Below are positions 52,957 to 63,024 of a stretch of 64,000 bases of DNA, in pieces; within the stretch, counting starts at the first letter, position 1, and each line of letters starts with the position of its first letter. The translations under genes were made by a program, and so were the position numbers. This DNA comes from G963667675 sp963667675 (GTDB taxonomy: Bacteria > Chloroflexota > Dehalococcoidia > Lucifugimonadales > UBA3495), in contig OY763929.1 of NCBI GenBank assembly GCA_963667675.1, positions 744,001-808,000 of the forward strand, read 5' to 3'. A model generated the notes under the pieces. That model saw only the letters and a list, made by a program, of their open reading frames with translations, was not told where the DNA came from and ran no database searches.

Positions 52957-53598
52957 CTACTTCAACTTCTCGGTGAAAAACTCGACCACCGGCGGGGACA
53001 GGCGGCTTTCGTAGCCAAACCAGAAGTGGTCGGCGCCGGTGACAATGTGGCAAGTGGGCGGGTTGGAAAACGACTCCAGCGCCTCGCCCAATTGCTTGGA
53101 CTGGACCAGCCGGTCTTGGTCGCCGGCCACAATCAACACTGGCCGCTTGCTTCGCTTCAGCGCCGTCGATTCCAGCGCGCCTAGGGGCGGCGATACCAGG
53201 GCGATGGCCTTGGCCCGCTTTTGCAGGTCCTCATGCCCCAGGATGACCGACGACCCAAAGGAATAGCCGGCCAGCCCGACTTTGCCGCCGTCGACCCCCG
53301 GCCAGGCGCTCATAAAGTCCAGCGCGGCCAGGACTTCCCGGTGTTCCAGCTCTCCCCTGGCGTGCGTCCCCTGGCTGTTGCCGACGCCGCGGAAGTTGAA
53401 CCGCAACGCGGCGAATCCATGCTCCGCCAGGGCAAAGCTCAGCGCCAGCACCACGTTGGTGTCCATGCTGCCGCCGTACAGCGGATGGGGGTGACAGACG
53501 ACCACTCCCGGCAACTTCCTGGGCCGCCCCTCCGGCTGGGCCACTACACCCTCGAAAGTCAGCCCATTCACTTGGAACGAAACTGCGCTCTGTCGCAC
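52957..53598 (-). CDS. Alpha/beta hydrolase
   Basis: A 213-residue protein. GVVVCHPHPLYGGSMDTNVV is typical of the YfhR/YqiA-like 'HPHPlyGG' subfamily; the nucleophile is in LAGYSFGSSV; Asp in VAGDQDRLV; His in GADHFWFG. Substrate unknown. It begins the leftward run hydrolase-lspA-rluD-gltX-glnS, 7 bp before lspA. It is divergent from ltaE. Confidence 0.88.
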   Translation of the reverse strand: MRQSAVSFQVNGLTFEGVVAQPEGRPRKLPGVVVCHPHPLYGGSMDTNVVLALSFALAEHGFAALRFNFRGVGNSQGTHARGELEHREVLAALDFMSAWPGVDGGKVGLAGYSFGSSVILGHEDLQKRAKAIALVSPPLGALESTALKRSKRPVLIVAGDQDRLVQSKQLGEALESFSNPPTCHIVTGADHFWFGYESRLSPPVVEFFTEKLK

Positions 53599-53725
53599 CC
53601 TGATACCTCCCCGGTCTTGGCCTCATATTAGGAGACGGCCCGGGCTTTGGCAAGGAATGACACGGGCCGGCCTTGGGACCTCTTCCTGCTAAAATAGCGG
53701 GAAATACCCAGGCCCGGAGGCGGCA

Positions 53726-54781
53726 ATGAAAGTAGTTGACCTGCGAAGCGACACCGTCAGTCACCCCACGGACGAGATGCGGAGAGCCATGGCCGAGGCT
53801 GAGGTTGGGGACGACGACGCCAACGAAGACCCCACGGTGAACCGGCTGCAGGAACGCTCCGCGGAGTTGCTGGGCAAGGAAGCGGGGCTCTTCACCGTCA
53901 GCGGCACCATGAGCAACCTGATAGCCACGTTGACCCATTGCCGCCGGGGAGACGAGGTGATAATGGGCGACAAGGCCCACATCTTTTGGAACGAGGCGGC
54001 GGGCGGAGCGGCCCTGGCGGGAGTGCAGCCCCGGCTAATTCCCAACGGCCCCCAGGGGCGCATCGACCCCGAGGACGTGACCCATGCCATCCGGCCAAAA
54101 GACCCCCGCCGGGGGCCGGTGACGACGCTGGTGTGCCTGGAAAACACTCAAAACCGGTGCGGCGGCGGCGTACTCACGCCCGAGGACACCAACGAAGTGG
54201 CCAGGGTCGCTCACGACGCAGGGGCCGCGGTGCACCTGGACGGCGCCAGGATATTCAACGCCGCCGTGGCCCTGGAGGCGCCGGCGGCAGACCTGGCGAG
54301 AGACGTGGACGATGTTACTTTTTGTTTTTCCAAGGGCCTGAGCACTCCCTTTGGCTCCATGCTCTGCGGCTCGCGGGAGTTCATCCACGAGGCTCGCCGC
54401 TGGCGCAAGATGGTGGGTGGAGGAATGCGCCAAGCCGGGGTTATGGCTGCGGCGGGACTGGTGGCCCTGGATACCGGCATCGACCGGCTGGCCGACGACC
54501 ACGCCAATGCCCGGAAGCTGGCCGAGGGGCTGGCAAACATCGACGGGCTGCGCCTGGACCCGGAATCGGTCCACACCAACATCGTGATTTTCGCCGTGGA
54601 CCCTGCGCTGGCCACCGCCGAGGAATTGATCCAGGCCCTGGCGCGCGAAGGAGTCAGGGCAGGCTCTCCCGACAAGGGGTTGGTGCGGATGGTGACCCAC
54701 CGGCAAATCACGGGCGAGGACATAGACCTGGCGCTGGCCAGGACCGCGGCGGCGGTCAGCGCTTGCCGGGACAGCACGTAA
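53726..54781 (+). CDS. ltaE: Low-specificity L-threonine aldolase
   Basis: A 351-residue PLP enzyme (fold type I). MKVVDLRSDTVSHPTDEMR is the family N-terminus; the Schiff-base Lys is in FCFSKGLSTPFGSML near residue 207; MVGGGMRQAGVMAAAGL and the N-terminal DDANEDPTVN match the family. It splits L-threonine to glycine and acetaldehyde. CCCGGAGGCGGCA precedes the ATG. Its 3' end (54647-54759) is repeated at 88% identity 4.8 kb downstream, past the LRR gene. Confidence 0.93.
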   Translation: MKVVDLRSDTVSHPTDEMRRAMAEAEVGDDDANEDPTVNRLQERSAELLGKEAGLFTVSGTMSNLIATLTHCRRGDEVIMGDKAHIFWNEAAGGAALAGVQPRLIPNGPQGRIDPEDVTHAIRPKDPRRGPVTTLVCLENTQNRCGGGVLTPEDTNEVARVAHDAGAAVHLDGARIFNAAVALEAPAADLARDVDDVTFCFSKGLSTPFGSMLCGSREFIHEARRWRKMVGGGMRQAGVMAAAGLVALDTGIDRLADDHANARKLAEGLANIDGLRLDPESVHTNIVIFAVDPALATAEELIQALAREGVRAGSPDKGLVRMVTHRQITGEDIDLALARTAAAVSACRDST

Positions 54782-54800
54782 GTCTTAGAGGCAAATCTAG

Positions 54801-57800
54801 ATGTCTTTACCAGGGCTATTCCGCCTTTTTGCAAAAGAGTCAAGCTCCGCCGTATGCCTGGCGATGTTGTGTTGTGCGGCGGTTGCTACGTTGATGGCAT
54901 GTACGTCATCGGACCCCACCGCCATGCCCACACCTGCTCCGGTCGCCACGCCGACTTCTTCACCGACCGCACCGCCAACGCCTATCCCGACTGCCACGTC
55001 AACCCTTGCGCCGACCCCCACTCCCACTCCCACACCCACGCCGACCGCCACTCCCACACCGACTACCCCGCCCACACCCACGCCGATCGTCCCGCCAACT
55101 CCTACACCAAGCGAATTGGACAGGGGCGTACTGGTCGCCCTCTATAACGCTACGGACGGCCCAAACTGGGAGAACAACACAAACTGGCTGAGCGATGAGC
55201 CCATTGGAGAATGGCATGGTGTGGTTACGGACGGCAGTGGCCGCGTTATACGGCTGGAGCTTCTCGCCAATCAGTTGAGCGGTGAGATACCCGCTGAACT
55301 GGGCAGCCTTTCCAACCTTTATGTGCTGGAGCTTCTCGCCAACCAGCTGAGAGGTGAGATACCGCCGGAACTTGCCAGCCTCTCCAAGCTGAGAAGACTG
55401 GACCTCAGCGACAACCAGTTGACCGGGGAGATACCGTTTGAACTTGCCAGACTTTACAACCTGTGGACGCTGGACCTCAGTGCTAACCAATTGACTGGGG
55501 AGATACCGTTTGAATTTGCCAGACTTTACAATCTGGGGTATCTGGATCTCGGCGACAACCAGTTGACTGGGGAGATACCGTTTGAATTTGCCAGACTTTA
55601 CAATCTGGAGTATCTGGATCTCGGCGACAACCAGTTGACTGGGGAGATACCGTTTGAATTTGCCAGACTTTACAATCTGGAGTATCTGGATCTCGGCGAC
55701 AACCAATTGACTGGGGAGATACCGGCTGAACTTGCCGACCTTTCCAACTTGGAGTATCTGGGCATCGGCGGCAACCAATTGACCGGGTGCATACCCGATA
55801 GCTTACATGACATACAAATCAATGACTTGGCCGAACTTGGCCTCCCGTCCTGCGGGCCGGTAGTCTCCGACAGCATAGACAGGGCCGCACTGGTCGCTCT
55901 TTACAACGCTACGGACGGCTCAAACTGGGGAACTGGCACAAACTGGCTGAGCGATGAGCCCATAGGATATTGGCACGGTGTGGGTACGAACGATAATGGC
56001 CGCGTTGTACGGCTGGAGCTTTCTTACAACCAGTTGAGGGGTGAGATACCGCCGGAACTGGGCAGCTTGGCCAACCTGCAAGTGCTGTACCTCAACGACA
56101 ACCAGTTGAGCGGGGAGATACCGGTTGAACTGAGTAGCCTAGCCAAGCTGAGAAGTCTGGACCTCGGCGGCAACCAGTTGACCGGGGAGATACCGGCTGA
56201 ACTGGGTAACCTCTCCAGGCTGAGAAGCCTGGACCTCATCGCCAACCAGTTGAGCGGGGAGATACCGCCGGAACTAGGCAGCCTCTCCAAGTTGAGAAGC
56301 TTGGACCTCGGCCACAACGAGTTGAGCGGGGAGATACCGGTTGAATTTGCCGGCCTTTTCAACTTGTGGACGCTTGACCTCATTGTTAACCAATTGACTG
56401 GAGAGATACCGGCTGAACTGGCCAGCCTTTCCAACCTGGAGACGCTGGTCCTCGGCTACAACCAGTTGAGCGGGGAGATACCGGCTGAACTGGGTAGCCT
56501 AGCCAAGCTGAGAAGACTGGGCCTAGGCGGCAATCAATTGAGCGGGGAGATACCGGTTGAACTGGCCAGCCTTTCCAACCTGGAGCAACTGGGCCTAGGC
56601 GGCAATCAATTGAGCGGGGAGATACCGATTGACTTGGCCAGCCTTTCCAACCTGGAGCAACTGGGCCTAGGCGGCAATCAATTGAGCGGGGAGATACCGA
56701 TTGACCTGGTCAGCCTTTCCAACCTGGATGTGCTGGACCTCAGCGGCAACCAGTTGACTGGGGAGATACCGGTTGACTTGGCCAGCCTTTCCAACCTGGG
56801 GGCTCTGGTCCTCGGCGGCAACCAGTTGACTGGGGAGATACCGCCGGAACTGGTCAGCCTTTCCAACCTGTGGATGCTGGACCTCAGCAGCAACCAGATG
56901 ACCGGTGAGATACCGCCGGAACTGGCTGACTTTACCAACTTGGGAAGACTGATCCTCGGCGGCAACCAGTTGACTGGGGAGATACCGCCGGAACTGGCCG
57001 GCCTTTCCGACCTGTGGGATCTGGACCTCAGTGCTAACCAGTTGATTGGGGAGATACCGCTGGAACTGGTCAGCCTTTCCAATTTGGGGGGTCTGGACCT
57101 CAGCGGCAACCAGTTGACTGGGGAGATACCGCCGGAACTGGCCGGCCTTTCCGACCTGTGGGATCTGGACCTCAGCGCTAACCAGTTGACCGGGGAGATA
57201 CCAGTTGAACTTGCCGACCTTTCCAACCTGTCGGCCCTGGACCTCAGCGCTAACCAGTTAACCGGGGAGATACCGCTGGAACTTACCAGACTCGCCAAGC
57301 TGCAATTGCTATACCTCAGCGAAAACCAGTTGACCGGGGAGATACCGGCTGAACTGACTGGCCTTTCCAATCTGGAGCAGCTGGTCCTCGACGGCAACCA
57401 GTTGACCGGTGAGATACCGGTTGAACTGGCCGGCCTTTCCAACCTGATTTACCTGAACCTCGGATACAACCAGTTGACCGGGGAGGTACCGGCTGAACTG
57501 GCCAAACTTTCCTACCTGAGAAGACTGGTCCTCGGCGGCAACCAGTTGACTGGAGAGATACCGGTTGCACTGGTCATCCTTCCCGACCTGTGGATGCTGG
57601 ACCTCAGCAGCAACCAGATGACAGGGGAGATACCGGTTGAACTGGCCAAACTTTCCAACCTGTGGGTGCTGGACCTCAGCAGCAACCAGATGACAGGGGA
57701 GATACCGGTTGAACTGGCCGACCGTTACAACCTGAGAAGACTGATCCTCAACAGCAACCAGTTGGTCGGGGAGATACCGGCTGAACTGGGCAACCTCGCC

Positions 57801-59402
57801 TACCTGGAAGCGCTTGACCTTAGTGCTAACCGATTGGCTGGGGAGATACCGTTTGAACTTGCCAGACTTTACAACCTGGGGGAGCTGAACCTCAGTGGCA
57901 ACCATTTGACTGGGTGCATACCCGATAGCTTACATGACATACAAATCAATGACTTGGCCGAACTTGGCCTCCCGTCCTGCGGGCCGGTAGTCTCCGACAG
58001 CATAGACAGGGCCGCACTGGTCGCTCTTTACAACGCTACGGACGGCTCAAACTGGGGAACTGGCACAAACTGGCTGAGCGATGAGCCCATAGGATATTGG
58101 CACGGTGTGGGTACGAACGATAATGGCCGCGTTATACATCTGGACCTCAGAGACAACCAGTTGAGCGGGGAGATACCGGTTGAACTGGGCAGCCTGGCCG
58201 ACCTGCAAGGGCTGTACCTCAGCCACAACCAGTTGAGCGGGGAGATACCGCCGGAACTGGGCAGCCTAGCCAACTTGCAAGACTTGGGCCTCAGAGACAA
58301 CCAGTTGAGCGGGGAGATACCGCCGGAACTGGGCAGCCTAGCCAACTTGCAAGACTTGGACCTCGAATACAACCAGTTGAGCGGTGGGCTACCGCCGGAA
58401 CTGGCGAGCCTCTCCAAGCTGAGAAGGCTGGATCTCAGAGCCAACCAGTTGAGCGGTGGGCTACCGGCTGAACTGGCTGACCTTTCCAACCTGGAAGTGC
58501 TATACCTCCGCGGCAACCAGTTGACCGGGAAGATACCGCCTGAACTGGGCAATCTAGCCACCCTGGAGCATCTGGTTCTCGCTGAAAACCGGTTGAGCGG
58601 GGAGATACCGCCGGAACTGAGCAATCTAGCCACCCTGGAGCTTCTTGTCCTCGACGAAAACCGGTTGAGCGGGGAGATACCTGCTGAACTCGCCATCCTC
58701 TCCAATCTGAGGAGACTGGGCCTCGGTGGCAACCGGTTGAGCGGGGAGATACCGGTTGAACTTGTCGGCCTTTCCAACCTGGAGACGTTGAGCCTCAGCG
58801 GCAACCAGTTGAGTGGTGAGATACCGGTTCAACTGGCCGACCTTTCCAACCTGGAGTATCTGCGCCTCAGCCACAACCAGTTAACCGGTGAGATACCGGC
58901 TGAACTGGTTGGCCTTTCCAACCTGATTTACCTGTACCTCGGCTACAATCAGTTGAGCGGGGAGATACCGACCGAACTTGCCGACCTTTCCAACCTGGAG
59001 CACCTGGGACTGATCGGCAACCAATTGAGTGGCGAGATACCGGCGGAACTGGCTGGCCTTTCCAACCTGACCTACTTGGATCTCCGTTTCAACCAGTTGA
59101 GCGGTGAGATACCGACTGAACTTGCCGTCCTTTCCAACCTGGGGGACCTGCTCCTCGGCGACAACCAGTTGAGCGGTGAGATACCGGTTGAACTTGCCAG
59201 CCTTTCCAACCTGGGCGGGCTGTACCTCAACAACAACCGGTTGACTGGTGAGGTGCCGGTTGAACTTGCCGACCTTTCCAACCTAGTGGCGCTGTACCTC
59301 GACGGCAACCATTTGACCGGGTGCATACCAGATAGCTTACATGACATACGAGACAACGACTTGGTCGAGCTTGGCCTTCGGTCCTGTACGTCCACCAGCT
59401 GA
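54801..59402 (+). CDS. Giant leucine-rich-repeat lipoprotein (plant-type LRR)
   Basis: A 1533-residue protein. The signal peptide ends at a lipobox (ATLMAC) near residue 34, so it is probably an exported lipoprotein. A Thr/Pro-rich linker (residues about 41-104) spaces it from the surface. Three modules follow, each opening with ALYNATDG.NW....NWLSDEPIG and, in the first two, closing with LTGCIPDSLHDI...LGLPSC. Each holds 24-residue repeats of type L..L..LDLS.NQLTGEIP.EL, about 50 in all, the plant-specific LRR class. Recent tandem duplication is evident: three near-identical 72-bp units at about 55491-55706 and a 222-bp perfect repeat. A role in adhesion or host interaction is inferred. It lies between two copies of the ltaE 3' end. 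Confidence 0.9.
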   Translation: MSLPGLFRLFAKESSSAVCLAMLCCAAVATLMACTSSDPTAMPTPAPVATPTSSPTAPPTPIPTATSTLAPTPTPTPTPTPTATPTPTTPPTPTPIVPPTPTPSELDRGVLVALYNATDGPNWENNTNWLSDEPIGEWHGVVTDGSGRVIRLELLANQLSGEIPAELGSLSNLYVLELLANQLRGEIPPELASLSKLRRLDLSDNQLTGEIPFELARLYNLWTLDLSANQLTGEIPFEFARLYNLGYLDLGDNQLTGEIPFEFARLYNLEYLDLGDNQLTGEIPFEFARLYNLEYLDLGDNQLTGEIPAELADLSNLEYLGIGGNQLTGCIPDSLHDIQINDLAELGLPSCGPVVSDSIDRAALVALYNATDGSNWGTGTNWLSDEPIGYWHGVGTNDNGRVVRLELSYNQLRGEIPPELGSLANLQVLYLNDNQLSGEIPVELSSLAKLRSLDLGGNQLTGEIPAELGNLSRLRSLDLIANQLSGEIPPELGSLSKLRSLDLGHNELSGEIPVEFAGLFNLWTLDLIVNQLTGEIPAELASLSNLETLVLGYNQLSGEIPAELGSLAKLRRLGLGGNQLSGEIPVELASLSNLEQLGLGGNQLSGEIPIDLASLSNLEQLGLGGNQLSGEIPIDLVSLSNLDVLDLSGNQLTGEIPVDLASLSNLGALVLGGNQLTGEIPPELVSLSNLWMLDLSSNQMTGEIPPELADFTNLGRLILGGNQLTGEIPPELAGLSDLWDLDLSANQLIGEIPLELVSLSNLGGLDLSGNQLTGEIPPELAGLSDLWDLDLSANQLTGEIPVELADLSNLSALDLSANQLTGEIPLELTRLAKLQLLYLSENQLTGEIPAELTGLSNLEQLVLDGNQLTGEIPVELAGLSNLIYLNLGYNQLTGEVPAELAKLSYLRRLVLGGNQLTGEIPVALVILPDLWMLDLSSNQMTGEIPVELAKLSNLWVLDLSSNQMTGEIPVELADRYNLRRLILNSNQLVGEIPAELGNLAYLEALDLSANRLAGEIPFELARLYNLGELNLSGNHLTGCIPDSLHDIQINDLAELGLPSCGPVVSDSIDRAALVALYNATDGSNWGTGTNWLSDEPIGYWHGVGTNDNGRVIHLDLRDNQLSGEIPVELGSLADLQGLYLSHNQLSGEIPPELGSLANLQDLGLRDNQLSGEIPPELGSLANLQDLDLEYNQLSGGLPPELASLSKLRRLDLRANQLSGGLPAELADLSNLEVLYLRGNQLTGKIPPELGNLATLEHLVLAENRLSGEIPPELSNLATLELLVLDENRLSGEIPAELAILSNLRRLGLGGNRLSGEIPVELVGLSNLETLSLSGNQLSGEIPVQLADLSNLEYLRLSHNQLTGEIPAELVGLSNLIYLYLGYNQLSGEIPTELADLSNLEHLGLIGNQLSGEIPAELAGLSNLTYLDLRFNQLSGEIPTELAVLSNLGDLLLGDNQLSGEIPVELASLSNLGGLYLNNNRLTGEVPVELADLSNLVALYLDGNHLTGCIPDSLHDIRDNDLVELGLRSCTSTS
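55785..56006 (+). repeat. 222-bp direct repeat, copy 1 (inside the LRR gene)
   Basis: Identical to 57912-58133. It spans the end of one LRR module and the N-terminal cap of the next. Confidence 0.9.
57912..58133 (+). repeat. 222-bp direct repeat, copy 2 (inside the LRR gene)
   Basis: Identical to 55785-56006. The spacing, 2127 bp, equals the second LRR module, so unequal recombination between copies would delete or add a whole module in frame. Confidence 0.9.
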
Positions 59403-59404
59403 CG

Positions 59405-59538
59405 CGGCGCGGGAAGGAGTCAGGGCAGGCTCTCCCGACAGGGGCTTGTTGCGAATGGTGACCCACCGGCAGGTCCTGGGTGAGGACGTAGATGAGGCGC
59501 TGGCCAGGACCGCGGCGGCGGTCAGGGGACTGGCTTAG
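59405..59538 (+). pseudogene. Duplicated 3' end of ltaE
   Basis: The frame encodes AREGVRAGSPDRGLLRMVTH, then ALARTAAAV and a stop at 59538. Over 113 bp (59413-59525) it aligns without gaps to 54647-54759, with 13 mismatches by my count. No upstream part of ltaE precedes it; the LRR stop is 3 bp away. Confidence 0.85.
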
Positions 59539-60908
59539 GTATCAGGCGGACGGCGTTGGCCTGATTCTCCGGGGGGGCCGTCTCCCCACCAGCGTTTCAG
59601 CCGCTCGGCGATTTCCCCTTCGGCCCCCTGTTGGGTTGGCTGGTAGTAACGGCGGTCCTTGAGGGATGGCGGCAGAAATTGTTGCTCCACGAAGTGCCCC
59701 TCGTAGTCGTGGGAGTACTTGTAGCCTATGCCGTAGCCCGACTGGCGCATCAGGCCGGTGACGGCGTTGCGCAGGTGCAGGGGCACCGGCTCGTTGGCCA
59801 GTTGCCGGGCATCCTCCAACGCCTGCTCGATGCCGGCGTAGGCCGCGTTGCTCTTGGGGGCGGTGGCCAGGTAGACGGTCGCCTCGGCCAGGGGGATGCG
59901 CCCTTCCGGCATTCCCAGGAAGTGCACGGCCTGCTGGGCCGCCACCGCCACCGCCAGGGCCTGGGGCTGGGCCAAGCCGATGTCTTCCGCGGCGGACACC
60001 ACCAGGCGGCGGGCGATGAACAGCGGGTCCTCGCCGGCGTTTATCATCCGGGCCAGCCAGTAGAGTGCCCCGTCGGGTGAGGAGCCGCGGATGGACTTGA
60101 TGAACGCCGAGATGGTGTCGTAGTGGCCCTCACCGGCTTTATCGTACAGGGGAGAGCGGCGTTGGAGGGCGTCGGTGATGGTGTCGAGGCTGACCAGCCG
60201 GCTCCCGTCTTGACCGGGGGCAGTGGCGAAAGCCGCCGTTTCCAGGCCGTTGAGGGCAACCCTGGCGTCGCCGTTGGCGATGTTGACCAACTGCTCCATG
60301 GCCCCGTCTTCCAGTTCGACCTGCATATTTCCAAGCCCGTTTTCCTGGTCGGTGAGCGCACGGCGGACGATGGTCTCCACCTGCGGCGGACTTAAAGCTT
60401 CCAGGGTGAACACCCTGGAGCGGGACAGCAGGGGGCCGATTACCTCGAAAGACGGGTTTTCGGTGGTGGCGCCTATCAGGGTTATCGCGCCGTCCTCCAC
60501 GTGGGGAAGGATCACGTCCTGCTGGGCCTTGTTGAACCGGTGAATCTCGTCGACGAAGAGGATGGTCCCCCGGTCGTACATCCCTTGGCGCTCCCGCGCC
60601 TCGGCAACGGTGCGGCGCAGGTCGGCGACCCCAGAGGTGACAGCGCTGACCGATTCGAAGTGGGCATTGGCCTCGCCGGCGACCAGCCGTGCCAGGGTGG
60701 TCTTGCCGCTGCCCGGCGGACCCCAAAGGATGAAGGAAGGCACCCTTTCGGCGGCGATGGCGCGGCGTAGCACTCGGTCCAGGGCGACGACGTGCTCCTG
60801 CCCGACGAAGTCGTCGAACGTCTGGGGACGCATGCGGTCGGACAGGGGGGCGCGCTTCCGGGCTTGCCGGCGGCCCTCATGTTCGAACAGCGACTGGGAT
60901 GATGACAT
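59535..60908 (-). CDS. rarA: Replication-associated recombination protein A (AAA ATPase)
   Basis: A 457-residue protein of the RarA/MgsA/WRNIP1 family. Walker A is GPPGSGKTTLARLVAG near residue 60; Walker B is TILFVDEIHRFNKAQQD; the C-terminal tetramerisation region includes AARRLVVSAAEDIGLA-type sequence (here IARRLVVSAAEDIGLAQPQAL). It acts at stalled replication forks. It is convergent with the LRR/ltaE fragment, overlapping its stop by 4 bp, and is followed upstream by a carboxyltransferase gene on the same strand. Confidence 0.94.
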   Translation of the reverse strand: MSSSQSLFEHEGRRQARKRAPLSDRMRPQTFDDFVGQEHVVALDRVLRRAIAAERVPSFILWGPPGSGKTTLARLVAGEANAHFESVSAVTSGVADLRRTVAEARERQGMYDRGTILFVDEIHRFNKAQQDVILPHVEDGAITLIGATTENPSFEVIGPLLSRSRVFTLEALSPPQVETIVRRALTDQENGLGNMQVELEDGAMEQLVNIANGDARVALNGLETAAFATAPGQDGSRLVSLDTITDALQRRSPLYDKAGEGHYDTISAFIKSIRGSSPDGALYWLARMINAGEDPLFIARRLVVSAAEDIGLAQPQALAVAVAAQQAVHFLGMPEGRIPLAEATVYLATAPKSNAAYAGIEQALEDARQLANEPVPLHLRNAVTGLMRQSGYGIGYKYSHDYEGHFVEQQFLPPSLKDRRYYQPTQQGAEGEIAERLKRWWGDGPPGESGQRRPPDT

Positions 60909-60930
60909 GGCCGGCCCCCGCCGGAGGGAG

Positions 60931-62502
60931 TCAGAGGGGAATGTTGCCGTGCTTCTTGGGCGGCAAGCTGTCGCGCTTGTTTTGCAGCATTTCCAGGGCC
61001 TTGATGACCCGGTGGCGGGTGTCGCCCGGGTCGATGACGTCGTCGATGAAGCCCCGGTTGGCCGCCGCCAGGGGGTTGGTGAACTTCTCCTGGTATTCGG
61101 CGGTAAGTTGCTTGCGGGTCTCCTCGGGGTTTTCGGACTTGGAAATCCGGTCCCGGTAGATGATGTTGATGGCCCCGTCGGCCCCCATCACGGCGATCTC
61201 GGCCGAGGGCCAAGCCAGGTTCACGTCCGAGCGCAAGTGCTTGCTGCTCATTACGATGTAGGCCCCGCCGTAGGCCTTGCGGGTAATCACGGCGACCTTG
61301 GGAACGGTGGCCTCGGCGTAGGCGAATATCAGCTTTGCGCCGTGCCGGATAATCCCGCCGTACTCCTGGTCCACGCCGGGCATGAAACCCGGCACGTCCA
61401 CGAAGGTCACCAGCGGAATGTTGAAGCAGTCGCAGAACCTCACGAACCGGGCGGCCTTGGTGGAGGCGTTGATGTCCAAAGCCCCGGCCAGGTAGGCCGG
61501 CTGGTTGCCGACCACGCCGACGACGCGACCGTCGAGACGGCCGAACCCCACCAGGATGTTGGGAGCGAAGGTCTGGTGGACTTCCATGAATTCTTCGTCG
61601 TCCAGCACCCGGTAGATGACGTCCCGCATGTCGTAGGAGCGGTTGGCGTCGTCGGGCACCAGGTATCTGAGACCGGCATCGGCTCGAGTGGCCGGGTCGG
61701 CGGTGCCCACCAGGGGCGGGTCTTCGATGTTGTTGGAAGGCAGGAAGCCCAGCAGCCGCCTGACCTCTTCCAGGCATTCTTTTTCGGTATCGTAGACGAA
61801 GTGGGTCACGCCGCTGCGGGTGGCGTGGGAGACTGCGCCGCCGAGTTGCTCGTGGGTCACTTCCTCGCCGGTGACCGCCTTGATGACGTCGGGGCCGGTA
61901 ATGTACATGTGGCCGATTTCCTTGACCATGAACACGAAATCGGTTATCCCCGGAGAATAGACGGCGCCCCCGGCTGCGGGTCCCAGGATCACCGAAATCT
62001 GCGGGACCACGCCTGAGCAGAGGGTGTTGCGGAGGAATATGTCTCCGTAGGCGGCCAGACTCGCGGCTCCTTCCTGTATCCGGGCTCCTCCGGAGTCGTT
62101 GATGCCGACGATGGGGCAGCCGGTCTTGGCCGCCAGGTCCATGACCTTGCAGACCTTCTGGCTCACGGCTTCGGACAGGGACCCGCCGAACACGGTAAAG
62201 TCCTGGGAATAGGCAAAGACCTGCCGGCCCTCCACGCGGCCGTACCCGGTCACCACGGCGTCGCCCAGCACCTTCTGGTCGGCCAGGCCGAAGTCGGTGG
62301 CCCGGTGGGTTACGAAGCTGTCGATTTCCTCGAAAGTCCCCTCATCCATCAACAGCGCCATCCGCTCCCTGGCGGTCAGCTTCCCCCGTTCGTGCTGTTG
62401 ATCGATGCGCTTGGGGCCGCCTCCCTGGTGCGCTTGGGAGCGCATCTCTTCCAGGGAGTCCAGCTTCTGGTCGATTAGTCTCTTTTCCGCGGTCACCTTC
62501 AC
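60931..62502 (-). CDS. Acyl-CoA carboxylase, carboxyltransferase subunit (propionyl/methylmalonyl type)
   Basis: A 523-residue carboxyltransferase of the PccB/MmdA family. RGKLTARERMALLMDEGTFEE, GINDSGGARIQEG and VDVPGFMPGVDQE are the family motifs, and the C-terminus LPPKKHGNIPL is characteristic. It carboxylates or decarboxylates acyl-CoAs such as propionyl-CoA with a biotin partner, which is not in the window. It starts at GTG 62502. It is distinct from the accDA fusion at 16255-18156. Confidence 0.92.
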   Translation of the reverse strand: MKVTAEKRLIDQKLDSLEEMRSQAHQGGGPKRIDQQHERGKLTARERMALLMDEGTFEEIDSFVTHRATDFGLADQKVLGDAVVTGYGRVEGRQVFAYSQDFTVFGGSLSEAVSQKVCKVMDLAAKTGCPIVGINDSGGARIQEGAASLAAYGDIFLRNTLCSGVVPQISVILGPAAGGAVYSPGITDFVFMVKEIGHMYITGPDVIKAVTGEEVTHEQLGGAVSHATRSGVTHFVYDTEKECLEEVRRLLGFLPSNNIEDPPLVGTADPATRADAGLRYLVPDDANRSYDMRDVIYRVLDDEEFMEVHQTFAPNILVGFGRLDGRVVGVVGNQPAYLAGALDINASTKAARFVRFCDCFNIPLVTFVDVPGFMPGVDQEYGGIIRHGAKLIFAYAEATVPKVAVITRKAYGGAYIVMSSKHLRSDVNLAWPSAEIAVMGADGAINIIYRDRISKSENPEETRKQLTAEYQEKFTNPLAAANRGFIDDVIDPGDTRHRVIKALEMLQNKRDSLPPKKHGNIPL

Positions 62503-63024
62503 TCCAGAAGGGGGCGCAATTTAGGTTCGCCGCCTCTCCGTCCCATTAGGCAGCGCCGGACGTGCCCGCTATGGGCGGCAGATGGGCAACATCCTAGCAG
62601 ACGGCTATTTCACGCGCAACACGGCTAATCAGCCGCCAGACGACCGGTCGCGCGCAGGGCAGGCGATGGACAGCCCTTGAATTCCTGCTACAACTTTTTT
62701 AGACACCTGCGACAATGTGGGACATTTGGGGACATTTAGCTAGGAGCGGCCGGATTGGACGTCGGGGCGCAGGGGCGGACTCGCGTCACGGTTGGAACGA
62801 ATAAGGGACGAATCGGTCACTCCGGCTAAATCCTCCGGCCCCGGCATTAGGACAATCAACGGGGTTGGTCTTGTTATGGCAGTAATGCATATTGAGTTTA
62901 GGCGTTGGCTTGCGGGGGTGTCAACGGAGAAATGTCATCGCCGGTTGGAGGCTGCCGCTATTCTGAGCCGGCCGCGAGGGCCGTGATAGAATGTCCACCC
63001 GGCATCGGGTTTAGCGGGTCTGCC
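62503..63024. other. 522-bp divergent non-coding region
   Basis: No supported gene. It separates the divergent carboxyltransferase and folP genes. CCGTGATAGAATGTC at 62983-62997, the same promoter-like motif as at 18241, lies about 28 bp before the folP ATG. Confidence 0.5.

Noticed and set aside
55491..59340. LRR repeats as a CRISPR or satellite array
   Set aside because: The periodicity is 72 bp in frame and encodes LRR units.
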